Part shown: positions 19,141 to 30,543 of the stretch, piece by piece
Numbering within the stretch: position 1 is the stretch's first letter
Layout: every line of letters begins with the position of its first letter
Source of the DNA: Nemertoderma westbladi
Taxonomy: Eukaryota > Xenacoelomorpha > Nemertodermatida > Nemertodermatidae
Length of the DNA stretch: 40,444 bases
NCBI GenBank assembly: GCA_032718475.1
Contig: JAUCBJ010000694.1
Span: forward strand, 1-40,444
Reading direction: 5' to 3'
Position numbers and translations under genes: made by a program
The notes under the pieces: model-generated
The model's input: the letters and a program-made list of their open reading frames with translations, nothing else
Database searches by the model: none
What the model was told of the DNA's origin: nothing

Positions 19141-22100
19141 CTTACATCACTGTTAGTAGAACAGGAGTCATTCACTATTGAGTTAATAGTTCAGTGTAAG
19201 TAACAATAAACTACTGTAAATATTACCCTCCATCACTGTTAGTAGAACAGGAGTCATTCACTATTGAGTTAATAGTTCAGTGTAAGTAACAATAAACTAC
19301 TGTAAATATTACCCTCCACCACTGTTAGTAGAACAGGAGTCATTCACTATTGAGTTAATAGTTCAGTGTAAGTAACAATAAACTACTGTAAATATTACCC
19401 TCCATCACTGTTAGTAGAACAGGAGTCATTCACTATTGAGTTAATAGTTCAGTGTAAGTAACAATAAACTACTGTAAATATTACCCTCCATCACTGTTAG
19501 TAGAACAGGAGTCATTCACTATTGAGTTAATAGTTCAGTGTAAGTAACAATAAACTACTGTAAATATTACCCTCCATCACTGTTAGTAGAACAGGAGTCA
19601 TTCACTATTGAGTTAATATTTCAGTGTAAGTAACAATAAACTACTGTAAATATTACCCTCCATCACTGTTAGTAGAACTGGAGTCATTCACTATTGAGTT
19701 AATAGTTCAGTGTAAGTAACAATAAACTACTGTAAATATTACCCTCCATCACTGTTAGTAGAACAGGAGTCATTCACTATTGAGTTAATAGTTCAGTGTA
19801 AGTAACAATAAACTACTGTAAATATTACCCTCCATCACTGTTAGTAGAACAGGAGTCATTCACTATTGAGTTAATAGTTCAGTGTAAGTAACAATAAACT
19901 ACAGTAAATATTACCCTCCATCACTGTTAGTAGAACAGGAGTCATTCACTATTGAGTTAATAGTTCAGTGTAAGTAACAATAAACTACTGTAAATGTTAC
20001 CCTCCATCACTGTTAGTAGAACAGGAGTCATTCACTATTGAGTTAGTTCAGTGTAAGTAACAATAAACTACTGTAAATATTACCCTTCATCACTGTTAGT
20101 AGAACAGGAGTCATTCACTATTGAGTTAATAGTTCAGTGTAAGTGACAATAAACTACTGTAAATATTACCCTTTATCACTGTTAGTAGAACAGGAGTCAT
20201 TCACTATTGAGTTAATAGTTCAGTGTAAGTAACAATAAACTACTGTAAATATTACCCTCCATCACTGTTAGTAGAACAGGAGTCATTCACTATTGAGTTA
20301 ATAGTTCAGTGTAAGTAACAATAAACTACTGTAAATATTACCCTCCATCACTGTTATTAGAACAGGAGTCATTCACTATTGAGTTAATAGTTCAGTGTAA
20401 GTAACAATAAACTACTGTAAATATTACCCTCCATCATTGTTAGTAGAACAGGAGTCATTCACTATTGAGTTAATAGTTCAGTGTAAGTAACAATAAACTA
20501 CTGTAAATATTACTCTCCATCACTGTTAGTAGAACAGCAGTCATTCACTATTGAGTTAATAGTTCAGTGTAAGTAACAATAAACTACTGTAAATATTACC
20601 CTCCATCACTGTTAGTAGAACAGGAGTCATTCACTATTGAGTTAATAGTTCAGTGTAAGTAACAATAAACTACTGTAAATATTACTCTCCATCACTGTTA
20701 GTAGAACAGCAGTCATTCACTATTGAGTTAATAGTTCAGTGTAAGTAACAATAAACTACTGTAAATATTACCCTCCATCACTGTTAGTAGAACAGGAGTC
20801 ATTCACTATTGAGTTAATAGTTCAGTGTAAGTAACAATAAACTACTGTAAATATTACCCTCCATCACTGTTAGTAGAACAGGAGTCAATCACTATTGAGT
20901 TAATAGTTCAGTGTAAGTAACAATAAACTACAGTAAATATTACCCTCCATCACTGTTAGTAGAACAGGAGTCATTCACTATTGAGTTAATAGTTCAGTGT
21001 AAGTAACAATAAACTACTGTAAATATTACTCTCCATCACTGTTAGTAGAACAGGAGTCATTCACTATTGAGTTAATAGTTCAGTGTAAGTAACAATAAAC
21101 TACTGTAAATATTACCCTACATCACTGTTAGTAGAACAGGAGTCATTCACTATTGAGTTAATAGTTCAGTGTAAGTAACAATAAACTAATGTAAATATTA
21201 CCCTCCATCACTGTTAGTAGAACAGGAGTCATTCACTATTGAGTTAATAGTTCAGTGTAAGTAACAATAAACTACTGTAAATATTACCCTCCATCACTGT
21301 TAGTAGAACAGGAATCATTCACTATTGAGTTAATAGTTCAGTGTAAGTAACAATAAACTACTGTAAATATTACCCTCCATCACTGTTAGTAGAACAGGAG
21401 TCATTCACTATTGAGTTAATAGTTCAGTGTAAGTAACAATAAACTACTGTAAATATTACTCTCCATCACTGTTAGTAGAACAGCAGTCATTCACTATTGA
21501 GTTAATAGTTCAGTGTAAGTAACAATAAACTACTGTAAATATTACCCTCCATCACTGTTAGTAGAACAGGAGTCATTCACTATTGAGTTAATAGTTCAGT
21601 GTAAGTAACAATAAACTACTGTAAATATTACCCTCCATCACTGTTAGTAGAACAGGAGTCATTCACTATTGAGTTAATAGTTCAGTGTAAGTAACAATAA
21701 ACTACAGTAAATATTACCCTCCATCACTGTTAGTAGAACAGGAGTCATTCACTATTGAGTTAATAGTTCAGTGTAAGTAACAATAAACTACTGTAAATAT
21801 TACCCTCCATCACTGTTAGTAGAACAGGAGTCATTCACTATTGAGTTAATAGTTCAGTGTAAGTAACTTTAAACTACAGTAAATATTACCCTCCATCACT
21901 GTTAGTAGAACAGGAGTCATTCACTATTGAGTTAATAGTTCAGTGTAAGTAACAATAAACTACTGTAAATATTACTCTCCATCACTGTTAGTAGAACAGG
22001 AGTCATTCACTATTGAGTTAATAGTTCAGTGTAAGTAACAATAAACTACTGTAAATATTACCCTACATCACTGTTAGTAGAACAGGAGTCATTCACTATT

Positions 22101-24249
22101 GAGTTAATAGTTCAGTGTAAGTAACAATAAACTAATGTAAATATTACCCTCCATCACTGTTAGTAGAACAGGAGTCATTCACTATTGAGTTAATAGTTCA
22201 GTGTAAGTAACAATAAACTACTGTAAATATTACCCTCCATCACTGTTAGTAGAACAGGAATCATTCACTATTGAGTTAATAGTTCAGTGTAAGTAACAAT
22301 AAACTACTGTAAATATTACCCTCCATCACTGTTAGTAGAACAGGAGTCATTCACTATTGAGTTAATAGTTCAGTGTAAGTAACAATAAACTACTGTAAAT
22401 ATTACCCTCCATCACCGTTAGTAGAACAGGAGTCATTCACTATTGAGTTAATAGTTCAGTGTAAGTAACAATAAACTACTGTAAATATTACCCTCCATCA
22501 CTGTTAGTAGAACAGGAGTCATTCAGTATTGAGTTAATAGTTCAGTGTAAGTAACAATAAACTACTGTAAATATTACCCTCCATCACTGTTAGTAGAACA
22601 GGAGTCATTCACAATTGAGTTAATAGTTCAGTGTAAGTAACAATAAACTACTGTAAATATTACCCTCCATCACTGTTAGTAGAACAGGAGTCATTCACAA
22701 TTGAGTTAATAGTTCAGTGTAAGTAACAATAAACTACTGTAAATATTACCCTCCATCACTGTTAGTAGAACAGGAGTCATTCACTATTGAGTTAATAGTT
22801 CAGTGTAAGTAACAATAAACTACTGTAAATATTACCCTCCATCACTGTTAGTAGAACAGGAGTCATTCACAATTGAGTTAATAGTTCAGTGTAAGTAACA
22901 ATAAACTACTGTAAATATTACTCTCCATCACTGTTAGTAGAACAGGAGTCATTCACTATTGAGTTAATAGTTCAGCGTAAGTAACAATAAACTACTGTAA
23001 ATATTACCCTCCATCACTGTTAGTAGAACAGGAGTCATTCACTATTGAGTTAATAGTTCAGTGTAAGTAACAATAAACTACAGTAAATATTACTCTCCAT
23101 CACTGTTAGTAGAACAGGAGTCATTCACTATTGAGTTAATAGTTCAGTGTAAGTAACAATAAACTACTGTAAATATTACCCTCCATCACTGTTAGTAGAA
23201 CAGGAGTCATTCACAATTGAGTTAATAGTTCAGTGTAAGTAACAATAAACTACTGTAAATATGACTCTCCATCACTGTTAGTAGAACAGGAGTCATTCAC
23301 TATTGAGTTAATAGTTCAGCGTAAGTAACAATAAACTACTGTAAATATTACCCTCCATCACTGTTAGTAGAACAGGAGTCATTCACTATTGAGTTAATAG
23401 TTCAGTGTAAGTAACATTAAACTACTGTAAATATTACTCTCCATCACTGTTAGTAGAACAGGAGTCATTCACTATTGAGTTAATAGTTCAGCGTAAGTAA
23501 CAATAAACTACTGTAAATATTACCCTCCATCACTGTTAGTAGAACAGGAGTCATTCACTATTGAGTTAATAGTTCAGTGTAAGTAACAATAAACTACTGT
23601 AAATATTACCCTCCATCACTGTTAGTAGAACAGGAGTCATTCACTATTGAGTTAATAGTTCAGTGTAAATAACAATAAACTACTGTAAATATTACCCTCC
23701 ATCACTGTTAGTAGAACATGAGTCATTTACAATTGAGTTAATAGTTCAGTGTAAGTAACAATTAGCTACTGTAAATATTAACCTCCATCACTGTTAGTAG
23801 AACAGGAGTCATTCACAATTGAGTTAATAGTTCAGTGTAAGTAACAATAAACTACTGTAAATATTACCCTCCATCACTGTTAGTAGAACAGGAGTCATTC
23901 ACAATTGAGTTAATAGTTCAGTGTAAGTAACAATAAACTACTGTAAATATTACCCTACATCACTGTTAGTAGAACAGGAGTCATTCACTATTGAGTTAAT
24001 AGTTCAGTGTAAGTAACAATAAACTACTGTAAATATTACCCTCCATCACTGTTAGTAGAACAGGAGTCATTCACTATTGAGTTAATAGTTCAGTGTAAGT
24101 AACAATAAACTACTGTAAATATTACCCTCCATCACTGTTAGTAGAACAGGAATCATTCACTATTGAGTTAATAGTTCAGTGTAAGTAACAATAAACTACT
24201 GTAAATATTACCCTCCATCACTGTTAGTAGAACAGGAGTCATTCACTAT
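19141..24249 (+). repeat. 86-bp satellite, block C (about 59 units)
   Basis: The longest block, same orientation as the exon. It has higher-order structure: the landmarks CCCTACATC, AAACTAATG and CAGGAATCATT recur at a distance of 946 bp (11 units), for example 21117/22063 and 21309/22255. Some units carry an internal 4-bp loss (near 20041) or lose the GTAAGT donor (GTAAAT near 23668). The block is cut at 24249 by the LTR element within ACTATT. Confidence 0.97.
24245..24249. repeat. Target-site duplication ACTAT (left)
   Basis: The 5 bp immediately left of the LTR element, matched at 31517-31521. Removing the element and one copy restores a normal satellite unit. Confidence 0.92.
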
Positions 24250-24786
24250 TGTGACGGGATCCAGGAGGGATCCCGATTTATCCGATGTGGTATTTAGTCC
24301 ACGCGTCCCCGCCGTGTATAAGAGTGAAATAAAGATAACTGAGTTCTGAAGTTCGGTGTATAATAAGAGGTTATAGGATATAGATATATTGTGAATGTGT
24401 ACAAGGCGGGATACGGTAACTAAAGTCCCGTGATCCCCTAACTAAACTAATTGGCTGTACCCTACGCTAGCACTGCTGCACTGAGATAACTGAATCACTG
24501 ATTAATAGGTTATTGGTTATATTGCACGGTGGCCTTACTGCTACTCAATCGATGCCATTCCCCCCTCTGATTGGTTAATACCCTTGTTGGCGCCCCGTGG
24601 AGTATTCCCGTTCACTCCACCTGTTCTCTCTGGGTTAGGGGTTTGGCCCCTGACCCTCTATTGTGTGCTTCCTTCCCACTCTTATTGGGATGGCACGAGT
24701 TGGTTAATTGCCCAATCTCGTGGCTCCCAATATTGCTTATCGGCTAATAACTTTATGGGGTGTTGGCGGGATTGAATAAGCTAACA
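24250..24786 (-). repeat. 3' LTR (in element sense)
   Basis: 537 bp, apparently identical to 30980-31516. In + orientation it starts TGTGACGGGATCC and ends AAGCTAACA. It contains a 7-bp perfect inverted repeat at its + strand start (GGGATCC, spacer AGGAG, GGATCCC). The short open frame inside it is not a gene. Confidence 0.95.
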
Positions 24787-24795
24787 CTCCCCCCC
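24787..24795 (-). promoter_or_regulatory. Polypurine tract
   Basis: On the minus strand GGGGGGGAG lies immediately before the 3' LTR, the position where second-strand priming occurs. This fixes the element's orientation. Confidence 0.75.
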
Positions 24796-25480
24796 ATGCT
24801 ATCTTCCCGGTAAGGAGATAGCATCAACCAAAAAAGTGCGCTACAATCCCGCTGGATCCCGATCTAGTATCGGGTGTGGGGTGGAATTCTTTTCTCTTGG
24901 AGCCGGCTTTCCAGGCCGCCCCCTATGGGTATGATAACGCTACCCTGTGTGCCTGGCGTCTCATGTCGGGCCGATCGTGCTCGTCTCTCACACGATTTTT
25001 GTTTCCCCAACACTTTCGCCCTTGACTCTACTCTCCTTTCACTCTACTCTCGGACTTCTCTGTCCCTTACTCAGCCTCTTACTCCTTCCCCCCCACGCTT
25101 GAATTGCGCTCACACTATCTCCACACTATCTCCATACCACCTCTCGCTATCTCTCTTGCCACTCCCTAAGGCTTTAATCTCTAATGCTACCCCTGTGCTA
25201 TCATACTGTCTACCTACTGCTTACTAACTCTAACTATCTAACTAACTCTGCTAACTACTAACTCTTACTACTTCTAGCTCTAACTGAGAGCCTCTAACTT
25301 TCTACTGACTCTAACTCTCTACTAAGTCTAACTAACTCCTACTGACTCTAACTCTCTACTAACTCTACTTGACTCCTCTGAGTCTACCAACTCTGCTAAC
25401 TAGCTCTACCAACTCTACTCCACTAGCTCTGCTAACTCTACTCCACTAGCTCTGCTCTACTAACTCTACTCCACTCTTCT
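24796..25480 (-). other. LTR element 3' non-coding region, pyrimidine-rich on + strand
   Basis: No pol remnant in either orientation. The + strand is dominated by CTCTAC/TCTAACT words, grading into the hairpin field at about 25480. Confidence 0.6.
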
Positions 25481-26775
25481 AACTACGTGGTGCTTGCGGT
25501 GCCCACAACCACTCTACTATCTGGCACCCTATGTGCCCGTCTCTACTCTTCTACTCTCTGGCACCCTATGTGCCCGTCTCTACTCCTCTACATCCCCTTT
25601 ACGTCTCATAGCCTACACGTGACGCTCTGAGTGCCGGCAGAGTGGGTACGTTAATTATGTGAACTACTACTGACTCTAACTAACTCTACTAACTCTCTAC
25701 GTGGCGCTAACGGTGCCCACAACCACAATCGGTACTACGTACCCTCTTACTAACTCTACCTCTATCTGCGTGGCGCTAACGGTGCCCACAACCACAACCG
25801 GTACTACGTACCCTCTTACTAACCTCTAACTCCCACTAACTCAACTAACTCTACTACTAACTCTTTTTGTGCCCGGCACCTCTTGTGCCCGGCACCCACC
25901 CTAATTAACATACCCTGCTCTTACATCAAACACGTCATCACGCCCGTGCCCCACTAAGTTTAGCGCATTCCCTACTAACTCTAACTACATGGCGCTTACG
26001 GTGCCCACAACCCTCTACTGCTACTACTTTCTATGTGGCGCTTACGGTGCCCACAACCATTCTACTACTAACTCTACTCTGCTAACTCTCTACTAACGGT
26101 ACTACGTACCCTCTAACTCTTACTCTAACTAGCGGTACTACGTACCCTCTCACTCTAACTAACTATTGGTACTACGTACCTACTAACTCTCTAACTATCG
26201 GTACTACGTACCCTCTAACTCTAACTAACTATTGGTACTACGTACCTACTAACTCTCTAACTATCGGTACTACGTACCCTCTAACTCTAACTCTAACTAG
26301 GTACTACGTACCTACTAACTCTCTAACTATCGGTACTACGTACCCTCTAACTCTAACTAACTAGGTACTACGTACCTACTAACTCTCTAACTATCGGTAC
26401 TACGTACCCTCTAACTCTAACTCTAACTAGGTACTACGTACCTACTAACTCTAACTAGGTACTACGTACCTTCTAACTCTAACTCTAACTAGGTACTACG
26501 TACCTACTAACTCTCTAACTAGGTACTACGTACCCTCTAACTCTAACTCTAACTAGGTACTACGTACCTACTAACTCTCTAACTAGGTACTACGTACCCT
26601 CTAACTCTAACTCTAACTAGGTACTACGTACCTACTGACTCTCTAACTAACTCTAGGTACTACGTACCTACTAACTCTCTAACTCTAGGTACTACGTACC
26701 TACTAACTCTAACTCTAACTCTCTAATGGTACTACGTACCTACTAACTCTAACTCTAACTAGGTACTACGTACCA
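25480..26775. repeat. Hairpin-rich repeat field of the LTR element
   Basis: About 23 copies of the 13-mer GGTACTACGTACC (5-bp stem, 3-nt loop) lie between about 25730 and 26775, spaced 26-40 bp by CTAACT-type hexamers. Upstream of them are five copies of a motif containing GGTGCCCACAACC with a GTGGCGC partner, able to form a longer imperfect stem, and several GGCACCCTATGTGCC hairpins. The field occupies the place of pol. Its role is unknown. Confidence 0.85.
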
Positions 26776-26856
26776 CCCTTTAACTAACTAACTAACTAAC
26801 TAACTAACTACCTAACTTCTACCTACTCTATTATTTAATTATTTTCTTATTTTTAA
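26776..26856. repeat. CTAA microsatellite and AT-rich link
   Basis: Tandem CTAA (26784-26810) followed by an AT-rich stretch next to the end of the Gag-like frame. Confidence 0.7.
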
Positions 26857-27888
26857 TTAAATAATTATTTTATATTTTGTGCGTGGGAAGGGCGTCTCGC
26901 CCTCATTCCCACCCCCCTCAGTCCAAAACTTTGGACGACTAAAAACTCTCACGTGCCCCTTCTTCCGGTAGGCACTCTCCTGCTGCCCTCCTATACGTCC
27001 TCTAACTCTTCGCCACACTCTCTTCGGTGCTACCTTTGCTGGCCTCCCCCTTCGTATGTGCGCTGGCATTAAGGCCCTCGACGACCCCCGCTCGTCCCTC
27101 AGTATACGCGGTGTCTGCCCGTGCAATGCCCCCTCGCACTGTGTCAGCCGTGCGTGTGTATGCAACACGCCTCCTTCTACTTTCCCGACTCCCTTATGTT
27201 TGCTAATGGGCTTCTCTGCCCCTGGTTTAGTCCTTTCATATCCTCTCCCTTTCCAACACTCTCCGGATCTGTGTCCTTTTACCACACATCGATGACATAG
27301 TCCGTTTGCGTCTGTGTAGGCTACACGATCTCGTTTGGGCAACGCTTGCCAGTACTTGCAACTCCTGGTCTTATGGGTTCCGTCCCGATGTAATTGACAT
27401 TGGAATCCTGGATTATAGCGTTTCCTGTATAGTCCTTCACGTATCGCGCTTAGGTTTATATGTACCGATTTAATGTTTTGGTTGTCTAGACTCGGCCTAC
27501 TGGGTATATTGGGATTGTGTTTATTATATATAGTGTTATTTTCTTTCTGTCCCTGCCACGGTGTTGCCCTGCTCCCAGCTAACTGTGGACTAGCAGTCCC
27601 CTGTACGGCCGCGTGTGGTGGTGACTGTCCGCACGACCTGCTCTCGTCCAGGGAGTTCGATGTTCTCGCTCCTATCGGGGTACATTGTCGATATTGTGAT
27701 GGGGGAATGTCACCCTGTCCCCCCCCAGCCGGTATGTTTGGTACTGGGGTTGATGTTAATACATTGGGGCCCATACGTCTATCTCCAATAACTCCCCCCT
27801 CCCCTGGATATATGTTATGTCCCTGTGTATTATAGTCATGCTGCTGTACCGATATAGGCCTATCTACCTCTCGCCTACCTACCGGTAT
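26857..27888 (-). CDS. Gag C-terminal zinc-knuckle domain
   Basis: In frame after the TAA; the first ATG is at 27774. Numbering from that Met, two zinc-binding knuckles lie at 126-139 (C-x2-H-x4-H-x4-C, an unusual CHHC) and 160-173 (C-x2-C-x4-H-x4-C, CHRCVVKGHRSGEC). They are separated by the CKYWQALPKRDRVAYTDANGLC linker region, the layout seen in BEL/Pao Gag nucleocapsids (first knuckle, F/W..L....R...V....LC, second knuckle). A basic tail with GRG and RRG motifs follows, with the stop at 26857. It would bind element RNA. Confidence 0.7.
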   Translation of the reverse strand: MPVGRREVDRPISVQQHDYNTQGHNIYPGEGGVIGDRRMGPNVLTSTPVPNIPAGGGQGDIPPSQYRQCTPIGARTSNSLDESRSCGQSPPHAAVQGTASPQLAGSRATPWQGQKENNTIYNKHNPNIPSRPSLDNQNIKSVHINLSAIREGLYRKRYNPGFQCQLHRDGTHKTRSCKYWQALPKRDRVAYTDANGLCHRCVVKGHRSGECWKGRGYERTKPGAEKPISKHKGVGKVEGGVLHTHARLTQCEGALHGQTPRILRDERGSSRALMPAHIRRGRPAKVAPKRVWRRVRGRIGGQQESAYRKKGHVRVFSRPKFWTEGGGNEGETPFPRTKYKIII

Positions 27889-28644
27889 TTACTCCGCGAC
27901 TTCCGGGTTTAATCCCGTCGTTCGCGCTACCCCATCGCCTACTCTATCTCTCCCAGCATGGCCTATAATAGTATGTGCAGTAAGACCTACAGTATGCCCT
28001 ACAGTCTGCATGTGTTGCTCGGGATCGAAGTTTATTCTTCTCGAATAATCCTCCCCGCGGCTACCGTATTCTCGATCGGTAGGTATATTCCGTCGGAAAG
28101 TTTCTCTTCGACCCCCCTCTCCACTGTTTTCATCTTCGTACCGGTACATCGCGTACCCCTCTCTCGGCGTGTAATGCGTCTCACCGGATCGCATCCCTCC
28201 GGGGCGACGGCAATCTCCCGGAGTCCGACCCCATTGACTCTCCGTTCTCATCTCGACTATCGACGGCTCGCTGTCCGTCCTCGCTCTTCTATCTTTTGCG
28301 GCGATACTTCTACTACTCTCTTCCTCTCTTCTCCTATCAGTGGAATATTCCCGCTCACGAGATCTCTCGTCGACCTCCCGGTTAAACCCCACTGTTCTTC
28401 TTTCCTCCTCTGATCGGGCTCGACGCTCCGTCTGCCCTCCCGCGACGTCAACCTGTCTTTCTCTGCTCGATCGCACGTCGCTGGGGATACTCGCAATCCC
28501 CCTATTACTTTCCGTCGCCGGTTGTTGCGGTTTACCTTGTTCGGCCCTCGCATTGTCCGCTGACGGCTGTGGGACACTCTCTGCCCCCCCCCTCTCGCCG
28601 CTAACTTTCTGTTGTGGGGTGCTCGTAGCCCCCCCCCCCCCCAC
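27889..28644 (-). CDS. Gag disordered Arg/Glu/Ser-rich segment
   Basis: Back in the same frame as the N-terminal segments. Rich in R, E, S and G with no fold that I recognise; ends TGLNPEVAE then TAA. The frame remains open directly after the TAA into the zinc-knuckle segment, so the stop looks like a point mutation or a leaky terminator. Confidence 0.5.
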   Translation of the reverse strand: MGGGGATSTPQQKVSGERGGAESVPQPSADNARAEQGKPQQPATESNRGIASIPSDVRSSRERQVDVAGGQTERRARSEEERRTVGFNREVDERSREREYSTDRRREEESSRSIAAKDRRARTDSEPSIVEMRTESQWGRTPGDCRRPGGMRSGETHYTPREGYAMYRYEDENSGEGGRRETFRRNIPTDREYGSRGEDYSRRINFDPEQHMQTVGHTVGLTAHTIIGHAGRDRVGDGVARTTGLNPEVAE

Positions 28645-29275
28645 TCGCTACATCTAACTTCGCTACCTCTCGCCCCGCTACTATATATCTCTCTAGTCGA
28701 CACATCAACCCTACCACAGTCGGGTCTATTCACCCCCGCCTCTCCCTCTGCTATTGCGTGGCCTTCCAGGCCCTCTGCTCCCTGTCTACCAACTACGTGG
28801 CCTACCAGGCCCTCTGCTCCCTGTCTACTAACTACGCGGCCTACCAGGCCCTCTGCTCCCTGTCTACTAACTACGTGGCCCGACGTGTTTACATTAATAG
28901 CACCCATATTGGAAACGGAATTAATTTGCTCATTTGAAACAAAATCATTTGTATTATTCTGCGCGACTACGTTATCTGAATTATTTTGTAAATTCGGGCT
29001 AAGATCATTATTTGAATTATTCGAATTATTCTGTGTAATTGCGTTATTTAAGTTATTTTGTAGGTCCGAATTCGAGTTATTATTTTGATTATTTGAATTA
29101 TTTTGCGTAACTACATCAATATTAGGATTATTTTCTACATTAACACTGGGATTGTTCTGATTTAAATTTAAATTACTACCACCAGGCAAAGTATTTCCTG
29201 TAATAAAGGTTTGATTAGCGTTATCCCATACGGTACTATTAATATCAACAACGTCTACTGTACCATTATTATTAC
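28643..29275 (-). CDS. Gag Asn-rich and repeat segment (shifted frame)
   Basis: Continues from the G run at 29275-29283 in the next frame: an Asn-rich low-complexity stretch (QNNSNNQNNNSNSDLQNN type), then three tandem repeats of about 16 residues, (V/L)VGHVVSRQGAEGL-like (48-bp DNA period, 28745-28885 on the + strand). It returns to the first frame at the 14-base G run (28629-28642). No ATG is required, and a TTG inside it is not a likely start. Confidence 0.5.
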
Positions 29276-30543
29276 CCCCCCCCGCCCGTACGGTCGCACC
29301 AGTTTTGGGTCTGTCGTGCGGTCCCTGTCAGTGGAGTATTAATAAATATATCTACGGCCCTCGGCTCCTCAAAAATACTCGAGCCGGCCCCAGTTTCAGA
29401 CGGCGGTCCCACTCGCACGTATTCCAACTCGTGCTCCCCTCTAATTATATTTCCCGCAAACTCACTCTGCCGTTTCTCTAATTCCTTGCGCTCCTTTTTA
29501 CTCTCTGCCACTATCCCCTCACGCTCCTGGGTGTCCTTGATGGCCGAGTCTGCGGCACTCTTAATGCTCTCCCTTCGTCTCGCCCCACGCTCTTTGCGTT
29601 CCTTTTCCTTTCTCGTCTCATATTCCTTGCGTTCCGCCTCACGCTCCTTGCGTTCCCTTTCCTCCCTTGCCTCACGCTCCTTGCGTTCCTTTTCCATTCC
29701 CGCCTCACGCTCCTTGCGTTCCGCCTCACGCTCCTTGCGTTCCCTTTCCTCTCTCGCTTCACGCTCCCTACACTCCCTTTCCTCTATCTCATCATACTCC
29801 CTTAGGCTTTTCAGAGCCCTTTCGGCCCTTTCTCCGGTTTCTCTAAGCAATACCGTTTCCCTCTCAAACCGCACTCTTCCCTCCTCTAGCCGTTCCTTCA
29901 TTTCTCTCTGACCTTGCTCTGCCATGCTGAGACGGTATGCGGCTCCTATTTTTCTCACCGCTCTTTCTTTCGCGGAGGATGTAGCAGACTTATCGGTTAC
30001 GACGGACTTCCCCCGCCTTCCCGACCTACTAACTTTCTCCCACTTCCCGGAGCTTTCTCCGACCGACGAGGCCGAATCCTCGGTGTTAACCTCGGATTCG
30101 CCCCCTTCGAGTCCCTTCCAACCCACCGGTTTTACTCCCCGGGCATCGACCAAGTATGGCCCTATGTACACTGGCGCTACACTAGGTTCCATACTCCCAC
30201 ACTCCCATAGTTCAAACAGTTCGCCGGCTATCCTTTCTGCTCTCTCCCCGGCCAGTTCTCTCTGCCCAAAACGTATTAGGTAATTTAAGTGCCTATCCGA
30301 CTCACCTAGTCGCTTTCTCAGTCTCACCTCGTCTACCTTCGCCCCTTCCTTCTTGGCGTCGTTTATCAGCTTCCGGGTCGCGTTGTAGGCCCGTCGAAGT
30401 CGCTCAGAAACCCCGACGTCCTCGTCGCCGACCTCTCCTCCGTCCCTCCGGGTCCGACGTCGTACCGGCGGCTCCACCGTCGCCGTTCCGGTGGGCCGTC
30501 CGTCGCCCTCGGCCTGTAGCTGGCCGGCGACATCGGTACCGAT
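29272..30543 (-). CDS. Gag helical/coiled-coil segment
   Basis: In frame with the N-terminal segment. After the second copy of the RRRTRRDGG repeat comes a basic helical domain (SERLRRAYNATRKLINDA ... LIRFGQRELAGERAERI), roughly like the N-terminal TR/N region of BEL/Pao Gag proteins. A linker with PVYIGPYL follows, then a long charged helix made of repeated EREAREERERKEREAERK-type units. The frame closes at TAA just after a run of nine G. The adjacent reading frame continues without interruption, pointing to a homopolymer-length shift. Confidence 0.6.
   Translation of the reverse strand: MGTDVAGQLQAEGDGRPTGTATVEPPVRRRTRRDGGEVGDEDVGVSERLRRAYNATRKLINDAKKEGAKVDEVRLRKRLGESDRHLNYLIRFGQRELAGERAERIAGELFELWECGSMEPSVAPVYIGPYLVDARGVKPVGWKGLEGGESEVNTEDSASSVGESSGKWEKVSRSGRRGKSVVTDKSATSSAKERAVRKIGAAYRLSMAEQGQREMKERLEEGRVRFERETVLLRETGERAERALKSLREYDEIEERECREREAREERERKEREAERKEREAGMEKERKEREAREERERKEREAERKEYETRKEKERKERGARRRESIKSAADSAIKDTQEREGIVAESKKERKELEKRQSEFAGNIIRGEHELEYVRVGPPSETGAGSSIFEEPRAVDIFINTPLTGTARQTQNWCDRTGGGG

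Noticed and set aside
24584-24775. 63-codon open frame, identical at 31314-31505
   Set aside because: It lies wholly within the two LTRs, on the strand opposite to the element, and is identical only because the LTRs are.
26100-26775. CTAACT/TTAGAG repeats as an interstitial telomere
   Set aside because: The hexamers only space the GGTACTACGTACC hairpins, are not TTAGGG, and sit inside the LTR element.
29486-29911. Ser/Arg/Leu-rich + strand frame
   Set aside because: Antisense of the Glu/Arg/Lys coiled coil of the Gag-like frame.
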